Shown here: in pieces, positions 41,618 to 49,673 of the stretch
Layout of the letters: each line of letters opens with the position of its first letter
Numbering within the stretch: the first letter of the stretch is position 1
DNA from: Synechococcus sp. HJ21-Hayes
GTDB taxonomy: Bacteria; Cyanobacteriota; Cyanobacteriia; PCC-6307; Cyanobiaceae
NCBI RefSeq assembly: GCF_024345835.1
Contig: NZ_JAGQBW010000002.1
Location: 1 to 64,000 of the forward strand
DNA: 64,000 nt
Direction of reading: 5' to 3'
Made by a program: the position numbers and the translations under genes
Notes under the pieces: generated by a model
The model's database searches: none
What the model saw: the letters and a program-made list of their open reading frames with translations, nothing else
What the model was told of the DNA's origin: nothing

Positions 41618-42052
41618 TCAAAGCCCCTGGTTGGCAGTCAGCGCCACGCACATCCCGACCGGTGTGCTCGGAGAGATCACAGCGCGGGCAAGCCGCAGGC
41701 AGGGCGGCGTAACCAGTTCGCTGTCGGCTGGATTCAGCAGCAGGGCAGCACCGCTGATGCTTGCCTCCACCTTGCCGCCAGCGGCGGGGATAGCGACCGC
41801 AGCGGCAGTGATCCAGCTGCCGGCGGTGCCATCAGCCAGCAGCGGTGCTAGCTCCAGGGTCACGGTCACCGCGTCGCTGTGGCCGGGGTGAGAAGCCACC
41901 AGCACAAAGGAGCAGGAGGCATCGAGGTCGGTGCCGAGATTGATGACATCGCCGCTGCTGCGGCTGTGCTCGTAGCAGTCGGTTGCCGAGTGGTTGATCC
42001 AGCCGACGAGCACCGTCTGGGCATCGAGCAGCCGGGTGGCTTGGGTGGTCAT
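41618..42052 (-). CDS. Putative capsid-associated protein
   Basis: A 144-aa, Ala/Val-rich protein of likely beta structure (SCSFVLVASHPGHSDAVTVT, GKVEASISGAALLLNPAD). It stands between the major capsid gene and the acidic protein, where many phages encode a head decoration or stabilising protein. No direct family recognition. Confidence 0.5.
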   Translation of the reverse strand: MTTQATRLLDAQTVLVGWINHSATDCYEHSRSSGDVINLGTDLDASCSFVLVASHPGHSDAVTVTLELAPLLADGTAGSWITAAAVAIPAAGGKVEASISGAALLLNPADSELVTPPCLRLARAVISPSTPVGMCVALTANQGL

Positions 42053-42179
42053 GGATGGAACTCCAGTGAAAGGAACAAGGAGCAGCGCTGCCGTTGGCTC
42101 GGCTATCGCGCGCTACGGATTTGGAAGGTCCAGCGTCAGGCGTTCAGGTAGGCGCTGGCAGGTGGTGGCAGGCAGTTGC

Positions 42180-43118
42180 TCAAACCACCAGCGGCATGGG
42201 CGCCACGTTGTAGAGGCGTGCCGCTGCCTTGCGGTTGCAGACCGCAAAACCCACGTACCAATCCACCCGCGTGCGGAACACCGGTGCGTCATGCACCTCC
42301 CCGAAATCACGCACCGCAATGCCATACCTGCCCTCAAACGGACCCTGCAGGCCGCAAACCGCCGCATCACCCAGCACGCAGCAGTAGATCGAGGTGGTGC
42401 CTGCCGGTTCGTCGTAGCCCAGTACGGCATGGCCCTCGGCGTCTTCCTCCACCAGCAGGATCTCGATCCCCTCGAAATAGTGGCGGCCGTCGATCACCTC
42501 ATAAAGCTCCCCGCCGGCCTGTCGGGAGGCGGTGCTGATCTGGCGGCGGGCCGCCTTACTGGCGATCAGCACCTTGTCGCCCCCGTAGCCGATCACGCTG
42601 TCGCTCAATGCCTCAAGCGCCAGCAGGTTGAGCGTGCTGCCGCCGTTGTCGATTGTCTGCTCGTCTCCAGGTGCCAACCGCTTGCTCAGGCCGTTGAAGG
42701 CCCGCGGATCAAAGGCGTCATCGCCGTTGATGATCGCGGCTTCCAGCGTCAGACGCATCGAGCGCACCTTCATCTCGGTTTGGGCAGCTCGGGCCTCGGG
42801 GCCCTGCAGATCAACGATCGAGCGGTCCACATCCAGATCACCGCCAAATAGGTGCACAAACTCCGAATCGGAGTTGATGACGCCATAGCTCTGGCGGTAG
42901 CCCTCGTTCACCGCCCGAAAACCCACGCGGGGGAGTTTCGTTTCAGCCGGGAAGCTCAACGAGCCACCTACAAGGTTGCGGAAGGGCAGGCGGCGCAGCA
43001 GCTCCCCCTCAGCAAAGGTCTTGAGCACCGCCAGCTGTTCCGCGCGGCGGGCATATTTCTGCGCCTCGATCAAGGTCAGGCCCAAGGGCACTCTCCCGGG
43101 GCCTTGCCCCAGTGACAA
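42180..43118 (-). CDS. Major capsid protein (HK97-like)
   Basis: A 312-aa protein. The pattern fits encapsulin/HK97-type capsid proteins of cyanophages and prophages: an N-terminal helix (LIEAQKYARRAEQLAVLKTF), SLSFPAETKLPRVGFRAVNE, a spine helix (EMKVRSMRLTLEAAIINGDD), FNGLSKRLAPGDEQTIDNGG, DKVLIASKAARRQISTASRQ and C-terminal VRDFGEVHDAPVFRTRVDWY. No separate protease is seen. The scaffold and portal genes lie 8-12 kb away on the same strand. Confidence 0.75.
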   Translation of the reverse strand: MSLGQGPGRVPLGLTLIEAQKYARRAEQLAVLKTFAEGELLRRLPFRNLVGGSLSFPAETKLPRVGFRAVNEGYRQSYGVINSDSEFVHLFGGDLDVDRSIVDLQGPEARAAQTEMKVRSMRLTLEAAIINGDDAFDPRAFNGLSKRLAPGDEQTIDNGGSTLNLLALEALSDSVIGYGGDKVLIASKAARRQISTASRQAGGELYEVIDGRHYFEGIEILLVEEDAEGHAVLGYDEPAGTTSIYCCVLGDAAVCGLQGPFEGRYGIAVRDFGEVHDAPVFRTRVDWYVGFAVCNRKAAARLYNVAPMPLVV

Positions 43119-43724
43119 CAGGATCTGTTGCCAGGTGCCGTCAGGACGATCGGTTGGTGGTCAGCTCAGGCCATGGATGGGGTGGTGCTCACTCCTCGGC
43201 AGCTCAGCAGCAGCGCCCTGGCCGAGATGCCGTGTGAAGCACGAGCGCATGTACTGACAGTTCATTGCGGTCAGTCCGCACCAGCCGGTTTATCGGTGAT
43301 GCGCCAGTGCCGCTGAGGCTGCTGCAGGGGCGGTTGTGCGTTGGAGATCAGACAGGAGCTGGTGTTTCGCTTAACCCGATTGGGATTGCTGCAGGGGCAT
43401 GGGGGGATCGATAAGGGGTGTTGAGTTATGGGTTTTTCAACAACATTCAGTGGTTTCCCGCCATAACCGGCGACTTTTCCACAGGCTGAACGCCCAAGAC
43501 CCCGCTGCTGGCGCCAGCAGTGCAGCCCCCGCTGTGGAAAAGCCCTCTCCTCTTGACCGGCGGCAGCGGGGAGTTTTGGCCTGCCCAAGAGGAACAGCAA
43601 GCCGCCAGGAAGGCAGTTCAGGACTTGCTTCTCACGGAGAGACACGGCCTTGTCGGACTGGTTTTGCTGCTTTGACGCTGGTGCGGTGCTCGTGACTTGA
43701 TGGGTGCACTGCCGTGATGAACGC
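43119..43724. other. Gap at the inner edge of the accessory insertion
   Basis: About 600 bp between the divergent capsid and DUF2811 genes. No convincing reading frame in either direction. A promoter for DUF2811 may lie in the last 100 bp. This is one of the two borders of the segment that separates capsid from scaffold. Confidence 0.4.
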
Positions 43725-43976
43725 ATGAGCCAAATCCCCGACCATCTGCCTGTCCACGTGAGCGTCGTCAATGAGTTCCCGGAGGACCTGTACCAGGCGA
43801 TGCGGGAATTCATCAGCAGCCATCCCAACTGGGACCAGTACCGCCTGCTGCAGGCAGCGCTTGCGGGCTTCCTGTTCCAGCACGGCTGCAAGGACCGTGC
43901 CGTGAGCCGCCACTACCTCGACGGTTTGTTCCAGCGCGATCCGGCTACTACGGCGCGGCCGATCTCCCACAACTGA
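43725..43976 (+). CDS. DUF2811 protein
   Basis: An 83-aa protein from the ATG at 43725. PVHVSVVNEFPEDLYQAMRE, FISSHPNWDQYRLLQAALAG, FLFQHGC and SRHYLDGLF match DUF2811, a small family found in cyanobacteria. Function unknown. A helical protein, first gene of the plus-strand accessory segment. Confidence 0.75.
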   Translation: MSQIPDHLPVHVSVVNEFPEDLYQAMREFISSHPNWDQYRLLQAALAGFLFQHGCKDRAVSRHYLDGLFQRDPATTARPISHN

Positions 43977-43989
43977 TGGAGCTGGCGAC

Positions 43990-44292
43990 GTGGTGATTTC
44001 CATTGCAGGCCTGGCCGGCACGCGCATCCGGCGGCGACGCAGCCAGCACCAGCTGGTGGGGCAGTGCTGCGACCGGTTGCGGCCTTCTTTCCTGCGCCGG
44101 CGGCTGGAGCAGCTCCTGCCGCTGCACACCGCGGCTGGAGCGGCTCTGGTGGACTGGCGCTGGGACAGCGTCTGTCAGCGGGTGAATGGGGTGGTGCTGC
44201 AGGACAACGAGCTCCTGCCCTTCCGCTGGTGGCCCAGCCTCAATCGCTTTGAGCTGCGCGCGGCGATCATGCAGATCAGGCCGTTGGGCTAA
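43990..44292 (+). CDS. Basic hypothetical protein
   Basis: A 100-aa frame from a GTG at 43990, 13 nt after DUF2811. Basic N-terminus (AGTRIRRRRSQHQLVGQCCD), then helical LRRRLEQLLPLHTAAGAALV and an aromatic C-terminal half (DWRWDSVCQRVNGVV). No family recognised. Probably in one transcription unit with DUF2811. A short hairpin (AGCTGCCA/TGGCAGCT, 44301-44328) follows without a T-tract. Confidence 0.5.
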   Translation: MVISIAGLAGTRIRRRRSQHQLVGQCCDRLRPSFLRRRLEQLLPLHTAAGAALVDWRWDSVCQRVNGVVLQDNELLPFRWWPSLNRFELRAAIMQIRPLG

Positions 44293-44315
44293 GGCCCAGC
44301 AAGCTGCCATCTCTG

Positions 44316-44978
44316 GTGGTGGCAGCTGCAGCCGCTCCGCAGGCTGAGCAAGCCAGCTCGATCCGCCAAGCCTTCTTTCACCTTGTCGCCAAGGGCAGAA
44401 CTAAGGCGCGGCGCCTGTTCCTCGATGGCGAGGGTCAGATCTGCGCCGCTTTCCACTGGCTGCCGTCTGAGCAGGCCCTGCTGCTGGCGCACAATCAGCA
44501 GCTGATCTGGGGTTCAGCCGCCTGGGTGATTGTGCTTTCAGAGCGCATCTGCGAGCCCGAGGGACAGCGGGTTTGGGCTGCTGACCCAACCACGGCTGCC
44601 GCTGGTGCCTGGGCCTTACAGCGACTCCAGCCAAGAAAACAAAAGGCGGTGCTTATTCATGCCCTTGATGGAGGCGACCGGAACGGCCTTCACATGCACG
44701 TCAGGGTGCTGGGCCAGGACGATATCCACGGCATGGGCCTCATCAAGGGCCTGCACCATCTCGATGCCATCGCCCAAAGAACCAGAGAAGAGCACGGCGT
44801 AGTGGATGGGGTCTCCCGATCAGCAGCCTTCATTGATAGCAATGGAGGTGCCGGACGCCAGCACCTGGGTGCGAAATCGGCTGAGAGGCCATTGAGCTGG
44901 GGCTGGGCTACGGCGGTGAGATACGCCAAGAGGTGCATGCTCAGACTTGGCCAAGAGCAACGATCGCAGCTGTTGTAG
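44316..44978 (+). CDS. Hypothetical protein, 3' half doubtful
   Basis: The first ~105 codons look coding (RQAFFHLVAKGRTKARRLFL, CAAFHWLPSEQALLLAHNQQ, WVIVLSERICEPEGQ). After about 44630 the protein turns into a His/Asp-rich string that reads as the antisense of a better minus-strand frame (44616-44795). The true gene may be truncated near 44630 and the remaining frame run-through. No family recognised. Confidence 0.4.
   Translation: MVAAAAAPQAEQASSIRQAFFHLVAKGRTKARRLFLDGEGQICAAFHWLPSEQALLLAHNQQLIWGSAAWVIVLSERICEPEGQRVWAADPTTAAAGAWALQRLQPRKQKAVLIHALDGGDRNGLHMHVRVLGQDDIHGMGLIKGLHHLDAIAQRTREEHGVVDGVSRSAAFIDSNGGAGRQHLGAKSAERPLSWGWATAVRYAKRCMLRLGQEQRSQLL
44616..44795 (-). CDS. Small hypothetical protein (59 aa)
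   Basis: From the GTG at 44795 (GGGAGA about 15 nt upstream) the minus strand reads LFSGSLGDGIEMVQALDEAH, AVDIVLAQHPDVHVKAVPVA, SIKGMNKHRLLFSWLES to TAA at 44616. Composition is that of a real folded protein, and its opposite strand is not. No family recognised. Confidence 0.45.
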   Translation of the reverse strand: MLFSGSLGDGIEMVQALDEAHAVDIVLAQHPDVHVKAVPVASIKGMNKHRLLFSWLESL

Positions 44979-45211
44979 GAGCAGGGTCTGTTTATAGCTG
45001 GAAGCAATAGCGTTGACCACTCCAACTCTCGCCTTGTGTATCGGGCTGGACAGGTGGTTTGCAGACCCGAGAACCACAGCTAGCCTTAGCTCACAGCAAC
45101 TCAAAAGTCATGTGAGAGATGGAGTTGGTGAGATTATGGAATGGGCGTCTACCTTGGTTACCGGAAATAGGCAGGACGATCCGAATGGTTCTCGGAACCA
45201 TCCAATAAAGA

Positions 45212-45218
45212 GTTAGGT
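45212..45218 (+). other. Integron-type core site GTTAGGT at cassette 5' boundary
   Basis: GTTAGGT fits the GTTRRRY crossover consensus and lies 20 bp before the ATG of the VOC gene. With the attC-like hairpin at 45996-46070 it delimits an 852-bp cassette-like unit. Confidence 0.5.
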
Positions 45219-45237
45219 CTTACAAAAAGGAGTCGTC

Positions 45238-45630
45238 ATGAAAATCAATTCTCTGTCCCCATGCATCACGTCCAACAAGGTTGAGGAGTCACGCGATTTC
45301 TACGTGAAGCACTTTGGTGCAAACGTCACCTTCGATTGTGGATGGTACGTCAATCTCGAATTTGACGGAGGCGCTTCCGTTCAGTTCATGGCGCCGCAGA
45401 ACGACCAGCCCGCTTGCAATCCGACAGGGCTGATGTACAACTTCAGCGTTTCGGATGTCGATGCCGAGTATCAGTCACTCACGGCATCCGGTCTGGTTGC
45501 CATCATGCCCATTGAAGAGCACCCTTGGGGGGATCGTGGCTTTGCCGTTCAAGACCCGAACGGCATCGTTCTATACGTCTATTCTGAACGCGACCCAAGC
45601 CCTGAGTTCAAGCAATATTACAAGTCCTGA
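45238..45630 (+). CDS. VOC-family (glyoxalase/bleomycin-resistance fold) protein
   Basis: A 130-aa protein with a strong AAGGAG site 6 nt upstream of the ATG. The VOC pattern is SPCITSNKVEESRDFYVKHF, NLEFDGGASVQFMAP and the C-terminal GDRGFAVQDPNGIVLYVYSE with metal-binding Glu. VOC genes are frequent passengers of integron cassettes. Substrate unknown; resistance to a small molecule is possible but not shown. DUF1801 follows 4 nt later, and an integron-type core site precedes it. Confidence 0.85.
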   Translation: MKINSLSPCITSNKVEESRDFYVKHFGANVTFDCGWYVNLEFDGGASVQFMAPQNDQPACNPTGLMYNFSVSDVDAEYQSLTASGLVAIMPIEEHPWGDRGFAVQDPNGIVLYVYSERDPSPEFKQYYKS

Positions 45631-45634
45631 CGCC

Positions 45635-45994
45635 ATGGCCGCCGACCGCATCTCGAAACTTCTCGATGACATATGACTTCTCAACCCAGATCGCTTCGAA
45701 CTTGTGCAAGAACTGAGGGAAATCATCCTTGGTTTGGATTCCTCCGTGTCCGAGGAAGTGAAATACGGCGGGTTCTTGTTTTCCGCTGACCAGCCGTTTT
45801 GTGGTGTCTTCTCCTACGCAAAGCACATTTCGTTGGAGTTCGGTACAGGCGCATCACTTCCAGACAATTTCAACGTACTGGAAGGTAAGGGAAACATACG
45901 CAGGCACATAAAGCTGTTATCGGCGCAGGACATTTCGGAGAAGCACGTTCGTGAGTATCTCGTTTTGGCCCTCAAGGCGTCGGCTAAGCCATGA
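45635..45994 (+). pseudogene. DUF1801 protein with in-frame TGA
   Basis: The frame from the ATG at 45635 reads MAADRISKLLDDI, then TGA (45674-45676), then LLNPDRFELVQELREIILGL, DSSVSEEVKYGGFLFSADQP, FCGVFSYAKHISLEFG and RRHIKLLSAQDISEKHVREY. Apart from the single stop it matches a complete DUF1801 (YdhG-like) protein of about 119 residues. A GTG at 45704 could still give a 96-aa product lacking the first helix. The stop lies 1 nt before the attC R'' box, as in compact cassettes. Confidence 0.75.
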
Positions 45995-45995
45995 G

Positions 45996-46070
45996 ACCCA
46001 ACCACAGCGTCAACTCGGACGCCCGACTCCGCTGCGCTCCGTCGGGCGCCGGTTACGCTGGCCGTTAGCT
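45996..46070 (+). other. attC-like integron recombination site
   Basis: In order: R'' ACCCAAC (45996-46002); L'' CAGCGTCAAC; inner arm CGCCCGAC, loop TCCGCTGCGCTCC, arm GTCGGGCG; L' GTTACGCTG; R' GTTAGCT (46064-46070). The long imperfect palindrome with an unpaired base between L'' and L' is the attC architecture. R'' pairs with the cassette's own GTTAGGT core with one G-T mismatch. No integron integrase is in the window. Confidence 0.65.
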
Positions 46071-46168
46071 GGATGCTGACAGCCCTGAGTAAGTCATAGC
46101 AGCAAGACCTACAGTGAGGCAGTCCGAAAATATGCTAGATATACAAGATATTTCATCCCTGCTCTTGA

Positions 46169-46624
46169 ATGGACTACGGAAAGCTTGCTATTGAGGCTGC
46201 AAAGATTGGATTGAACCCTACCGGCTACCTCTTAAGCCAGATAGCCGAATCAACGTCGAGGAATGTAACACATAGTGACGCTGCCGCTGATAAGGAGCTC
46301 ACCACGCTTCGCATTGAGGCGGAGAGACAAGAGTTGCAGATGCGGATTTCCGAAGCCCAAGCCAGAGTTGCACAGGAGATTGCCATTGCAAGGCGAATAG
46401 AGTCTGCTGATGAAGTTGAGATGGAAGAATTCTACGATTATTCAGGAGAAGCAAGCGTTGGAGGCAAGCTTGATGAAAAGGGTGTATTTGTTGGCGCGGG
46501 CGGATCAGGAAGGCGTGTTAGTAAGCGTATTTACAGATTCAGGGGGCATTCAATGCATACAGCTGATGAGATTGTGGTAAATGCTGAGAGGCGGCTGCCA
46601 CCCGACGAGACCTTGGCAACCTAA
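46169..46624 (+). CDS. Coiled-coil hypothetical protein
   Basis: A 151-aa protein. Residues about 45-85 (KELTTLRIEAERQELQMRIS, EAQARVAQEIAIARRIE) are a coiled coil. The C-terminal part has glycine-rich turns (DEKGVFVGAGGSGRRVSKRI, YRFRGH). Codon use is AT-richer than the phage genes. No known family. It lies 100 bp beyond the attC-like site, so it may be the next cargo unit. Confidence 0.6.
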   Translation: MDYGKLAIEAAKIGLNPTGYLLSQIAESTSRNVTHSDAAADKELTTLRIEAERQELQMRISEAQARVAQEIAIARRIESADEVEMEEFYDYSGEASVGGKLDEKGVFVGAGGSGRRVSKRIYRFRGHSMHTADEIVVNAERRLPPDETLAT

Positions 46625-46766
46625 TTCGCACAGTTAGCTACCTACGTTTCTCAAGCTAAACTGGTGAAACTGAAGCTCCATTCTTGAATCCTCGATATTC
46701 GAGCCACCCTGCTGTTCCCTCAGCAAGCTTCTACGTTCAATACTGACCAGCTAACGAGACCCTTGA

Positions 46767-47048
46767 GTGGGCAGGCACCACAAGCTCTCTGCTTCGCAAC
46801 CCCAAGCTCCATACCTGCCACTGAGGGGCAGCGATCAATATGCAACCCTGATCCTGCAGCATGGCATCTCAAGTAACGCTCTGAAGGAATTGAGCCTGCC
46901 GTTCGACGTGATCGCTGACCTGCCCGAGGGCATCACCGTGATGCCGGTCTTCGCTGCCGATAAGCACGAGGCACTGAAGGCTGCCAAAGAGTTGTTTCCA
47001 GGCCATCGGGTCACTGTCGTGCTCAAGGAGGGTGAGCCGGGCACTTGA
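46767..47048 (+). CDS. Small hypothetical protein
   Basis: A 93-aa frame from a GTG at 46767. The C-terminal two thirds look genuine (ALKELSLPFDVIADLPEGIT, VMPVFAADKHEALKAAKELF, PGHRVTVVLKEG): an alternating strand-helix pattern. No family recognised. The true start may lie further in. Confidence 0.5.
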   Translation: MGRHHKLSASQPQAPYLPLRGSDQYATLILQHGISSNALKELSLPFDVIADLPEGITVMPVFAADKHEALKAAKELFPGHRVTVVLKEGEPGT

Positions 47049-47088
47049 CCCGTGAGGCCATACCCGCATCGCTGCCAGCTTTATCCAC

Positions 47089-47562
47089 CTAATCCACTCG
47101 ATTTAGGTGGCGATTGCGGTGCCAAGTTGTCTTTATGCTTTCTCCTTGACCTGCATCCCATTGAATTCTGTAGTCATATCCAGGTCGACCAAAGCCTCTG
47201 TTTTTCTTTTCAACAACAGTTCCCTTGTCGCCAGCTTCTGGAAAGTGGAAAAAGTTCTCTACTACTTTCGCTACCCCAGCGCCTGCCGCACCTCCAACAC
47301 CAGCGACAGCGCCTGCTCCTACCCCAATACCCGCACCACCAGAGACTATGCCAATTCCAGCACCAATAGCGCCCGGCAGCGCGGCTGGGAGCGCAAACGC
47401 ACCTACGGCAACACCCGTACCAATCGCGCGCGATTGAATGTAATTGCGGTGCTCCTTTGCACCTTCTCGCGTGATGCAGACGCGGTCACCTAGCGAAAAA
47501 CTATCTAAGAAAGACGAGGACATTTGTGACGAACCAAGGCATTCGTTTATGAAAGCCATCAT
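47089..47562 (-). CDS. Glycine-zipper membrane-associated protein
   Basis: A 157-aa protein from the ATG at 47562 (the longer frame upstream is not protein-like). The middle ~55 residues are a Gly/Ala zipper (GTGVAVGAFALPAALPGAIG, then GAGIGIVSGGAGIGVGAGAV), the kind found in membrane-inserting or pore-forming proteins. It is flanked by a polar N-terminus (LGDRVCITREGAKEHRNY) and a basic C-terminus of likely beta type. Function unknown. A membrane-active role is inferred only from composition. Confidence 0.6.
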   Translation of the reverse strand: MMAFINECLGSSQMSSSFLDSFSLGDRVCITREGAKEHRNYIQSRAIGTGVAVGAFALPAALPGAIGAGIGIVSGGAGIGVGAGAVAGVGGAAGAGVAKVVENFFHFPEAGDKGTVVEKKNRGFGRPGYDYRIQWDAGQGESIKTTWHRNRHLNRVD

Positions 47563-47648
47563 GACGCAGGCCGCCGAGGGCTTGGGCGGGCGATGGATGC
47601 TGACCCCTGCTGCTGTCTTAGCTGGATTGATCAGAAGTAAGGCAGAAA

Positions 47649-47744
47649 TCAGTCCAGCATCCGGATCCAGACCCACCACACCAGAGCCACCGGCACCATC
47701 GCCAGAGCCAGCACAGCAAGGCTTTGAAGCTGTTCTGAGTTCAT
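47649..47744 (-). CDS. 31-aa single-helix membrane peptide
   Basis: MNSEQLQSLAVLALAMVPVA followed by LVWWVWIRMLD. A very good ribosome site (AAGGAGG) lies 6 nt before the ATG, so translation is likely despite the size. One transmembrane helix with a polar N-terminus and a basic C-terminus resembles type I toxin or small regulatory peptides. Located upstream of the glycine-zipper gene on the same strand, 86 nt apart. Confidence 0.5.
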   Translation of the reverse strand: MNSEQLQSLAVLALAMVPVALVWWVWIRMLD

Positions 47745-48097
47745 TTGCCCCTCCTTGTCCGGGCAGCGAGCAGGAGCGCCACCAGCTCCTAGCGGCGTGG
47801 GGCAGGGGCGAGGGGTGAGCTGGGTGGTCTTGACTTCCCCGCCCGGGTTGTAACACTCGCCGTCACTCACCAGGAGCCGTAGCGAGCCTTAAATCAAGAC
47901 TATGACTGGGGCTTGGCTTGTAGCAACCGGGACTCCAAAAGAACCCGCGCTACCCCTGTGCCATGCGACACGAAAGCTGATCCACCTGGCAAAGGACGAT
48001 CCATCGACCAAACTACCTGGGGTTGTCCCTGTTCCGCCCTGCCGGAGCGGGCTGCCGCACTGGCAACGAATCGCCTGCGGGTTTCTACGGTGCAGCG

Positions 48098-48316
48098 ATG
48101 GCCCCAGACCTCAAGCACCCTGCCACCGGCGATTTGATTGTGTTGGCCGATGGTGAGCAGCTTTGGCGGATCGGCTGGCCTGGTGCACCGGTCCTTGTCG
48201 TCACTAAGAGCGAACCACACGGCACCGCCCTCTACCGGCTGGCTGATCCCAAATGCAAAACCTGGAACAAGGTGGGGGACATGAAGCTGGTTCCCTGGCC
48301 AGAGGCAGGCAGCTGA
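48098..48316 (+). CDS. Small hypothetical protein
   Basis: A 72-aa protein from the ATG at 48098. Beta-rich pattern (PATGDLIVLADGEQLWRIGW, PGAPVLVVTKSEPHGTALYR, KVGDMKLVPWPE). No family recognised. About 65 bp upstream of the UmuD-like gene on the same strand. Confidence 0.5.
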   Translation: MAPDLKHPATGDLIVLADGEQLWRIGWPGAPVLVVTKSEPHGTALYRLADPKCKTWNKVGDMKLVPWPEAGS

Positions 48317-48380
48317 GCCGACCCAACCCAAGCCGCCTCACCAGGAGTAGAACAGCTGTACTGCTGCCACTGCTGGTTTG

Positions 48381-48782
48381 ATGTTGGCCAACCTGCCTAT
48401 TGGCGAGCCTGTGCCCTTCTGCCCGGGCTCTTTGGGTGAGGGCTTGGATCTCCAGGCCGCCCTGATTCCCAACCCGGTCTGCACCTTCTACATGCGGGCC
48501 AGCGGCAATGGCATGCGCCAGCACGGGATCAACGACGGCGACCTGATGGTGATTGACCGCAGCGTTGAACCCTGCTCCGGCCATGTTGTCGTCGTTGCTC
48601 ACCAGGGCAGCTTCTTGATGCGGCCGCTACTGCGTCAGGGGGAGCAGTGGTTGCTTGAACCGGTGCGGCCAGGAGAAGTCGCAATTCCTTTGGACCTGGA
48701 GGTCTTTGATCGCTCAGGGCTATTTGGCGTGGTGGTCCATGCGGTGCATCACCTCAACAAGCCGCGCTTGCGAAAGATCTGA
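48381..48782 (+). CDS. UmuD/LexA-like protein lacking the catalytic Ser and Lys
   Basis: A 133-aa protein from the ATG at 48381. The S24 fold is clear: CTFYMRASGNGMRQHGINDG, DLMVIDRSVEPCSGHVVVVA, HQGSFLMRPLL and C-terminal LFGVVVHAVHHL. In UmuD and LexA the catalytic Ser is in G-[DN]-S-M; here it is G-N-G-M (Gly at about 44). The catalytic Lys (usually V-K-x-L) is replaced by Met-Arg-Pro (about 80-82). The N-terminal arm with the cleavage pair is short. It probably cannot self-cleave and may act as a dominant partner for host UmuD or UmuC. No umuC gene is near. Confidence 0.8.
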   Translation: MLANLPIGEPVPFCPGSLGEGLDLQAALIPNPVCTFYMRASGNGMRQHGINDGDLMVIDRSVEPCSGHVVVVAHQGSFLMRPLLRQGEQWLLEPVRPGEVAIPLDLEVFDRSGLFGVVVHAVHHLNKPRLRKI

Positions 48783-48916
48783 GCTGGGGTGGACAGGGGA
48801 CAAGCCGACTCAAATAACCGAAATTCGGGTGTTTGATCGCTCCGAGCTTCCACCCGCTCGCTCCCGCTCTGGGATTCCAGCTCTGCGCTGAACAGGCCGC
48901 ACATCTGGCCTTGCTG

Positions 48917-48945
48917 CACCCACTCGCGCCTGCTCAGGGATTCCA
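48917..48945. repeat. 29-bp dispersed repeat, copy 1
   Basis: CACCCACTCGCGCCTGCTCA continuing GGGATTCCA. The same unit lies at 49882-49910 with one mismatch, and a diverged form (CACCCGCTCGCTCCCGCTCT continuing GGGATTCCA) at about 48851-48879. Within a gene-poor stretch of the accessory region. Confidence 0.6.
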
Positions 48946-49085
48946 CTGCAGCCCAATCAGGCCCAGGTCCAAAACACTTGCGTTGCCCACCAGTGGCTTG
49001 CTCCGGGCTTCCTCAGTCTGAGGCATTCCTGCGTCATGCCTCCGCTTCGGGAAGTCCCGTCGCTGCGCCCAATGGCGCCGATTCC

Positions 49086-49391
49086 ATGGCTATCCGCTCT
49101 GCTGCTGCCTCTCCGTTCTGCAGGCCAGAGGAAGATCCGTTCCTGCTGCTCGAATCCACCCTCCGTTCCATCGAGGTGGTGCTGATGCTGCGGCGTGATC
49201 TGCCGCTGCGCCGCACCTGGAGCGAGCAGCCCTATGGAGAAGAGGAGATCACCCGCCTGGAAGAGGAGGTCCTGCCCGCCATCCGCAAGTGTCTGGCCCG
49301 CGTTGATGAGCTCGATCAGCGGCTGCTTGCCCAGCATGAGTTGCTGGTGCTGCGCTGCGAGCTCGAAGCCAAGCGGCACGCTGTGGCCTAA
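49086..49391 (+). CDS. Helical hypothetical protein
   Basis: A 101-aa protein from the ATG at 49086. Two or three helices (LLLESTLRSIEVVLMLRRDL, EEEITRLEEEVLPAIRKCLA, RVDELDQRLLAQHELLVLRC). No family recognised. High-GC codon use like the phage genes. Confidence 0.6.
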   Translation: MAIRSAAASPFCRPEEDPFLLLESTLRSIEVVLMLRRDLPLRRTWSEQPYGEEEITRLEEEVLPAIRKCLARVDELDQRLLAQHELLVLRCELEAKRHAVA

Positions 49392-49673
49392 GGCCTAGGA
49401 GCCACAGGCTCAAGCCCGGCCGGGGGCCTAATCCGGCTTTCTCCCCTTTTGATTTGCTGAAGTTCAGGGTCAGCCGTGGTGCACCACAGGGGAGAGCACT
49501 TCCCTGATGGTTCGCCCAAGCGCCAGCAACCTGACGGGCTGGCAGCGCCGCAGCGTCAAGGCCAAGGCGAGCGCCCGGTGGGAATTACTGAGTGCACCTT
49601 TCGGTGCCACTCGGGCGGCCTTGACCCGGCGGCTTAGTGGGCGCGAGGGGGGGCGTTTTTTCTCCTTCCTGCG

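Noticed and set aside
43271-43891. 206-aa minus-strand frame opposite DUF2811
   Set aside because: Trp/Arg/Ser-rich antisense sequence; DUF2811 on the plus strand is recognisable.
46633-46755. Second attC site suggested by GTTAGCT at 46633 and AGCTAAC at 46749
   Set aside because: The two boxes are not joined by inner complementary arms, so the hairpin needed for attC is missing.
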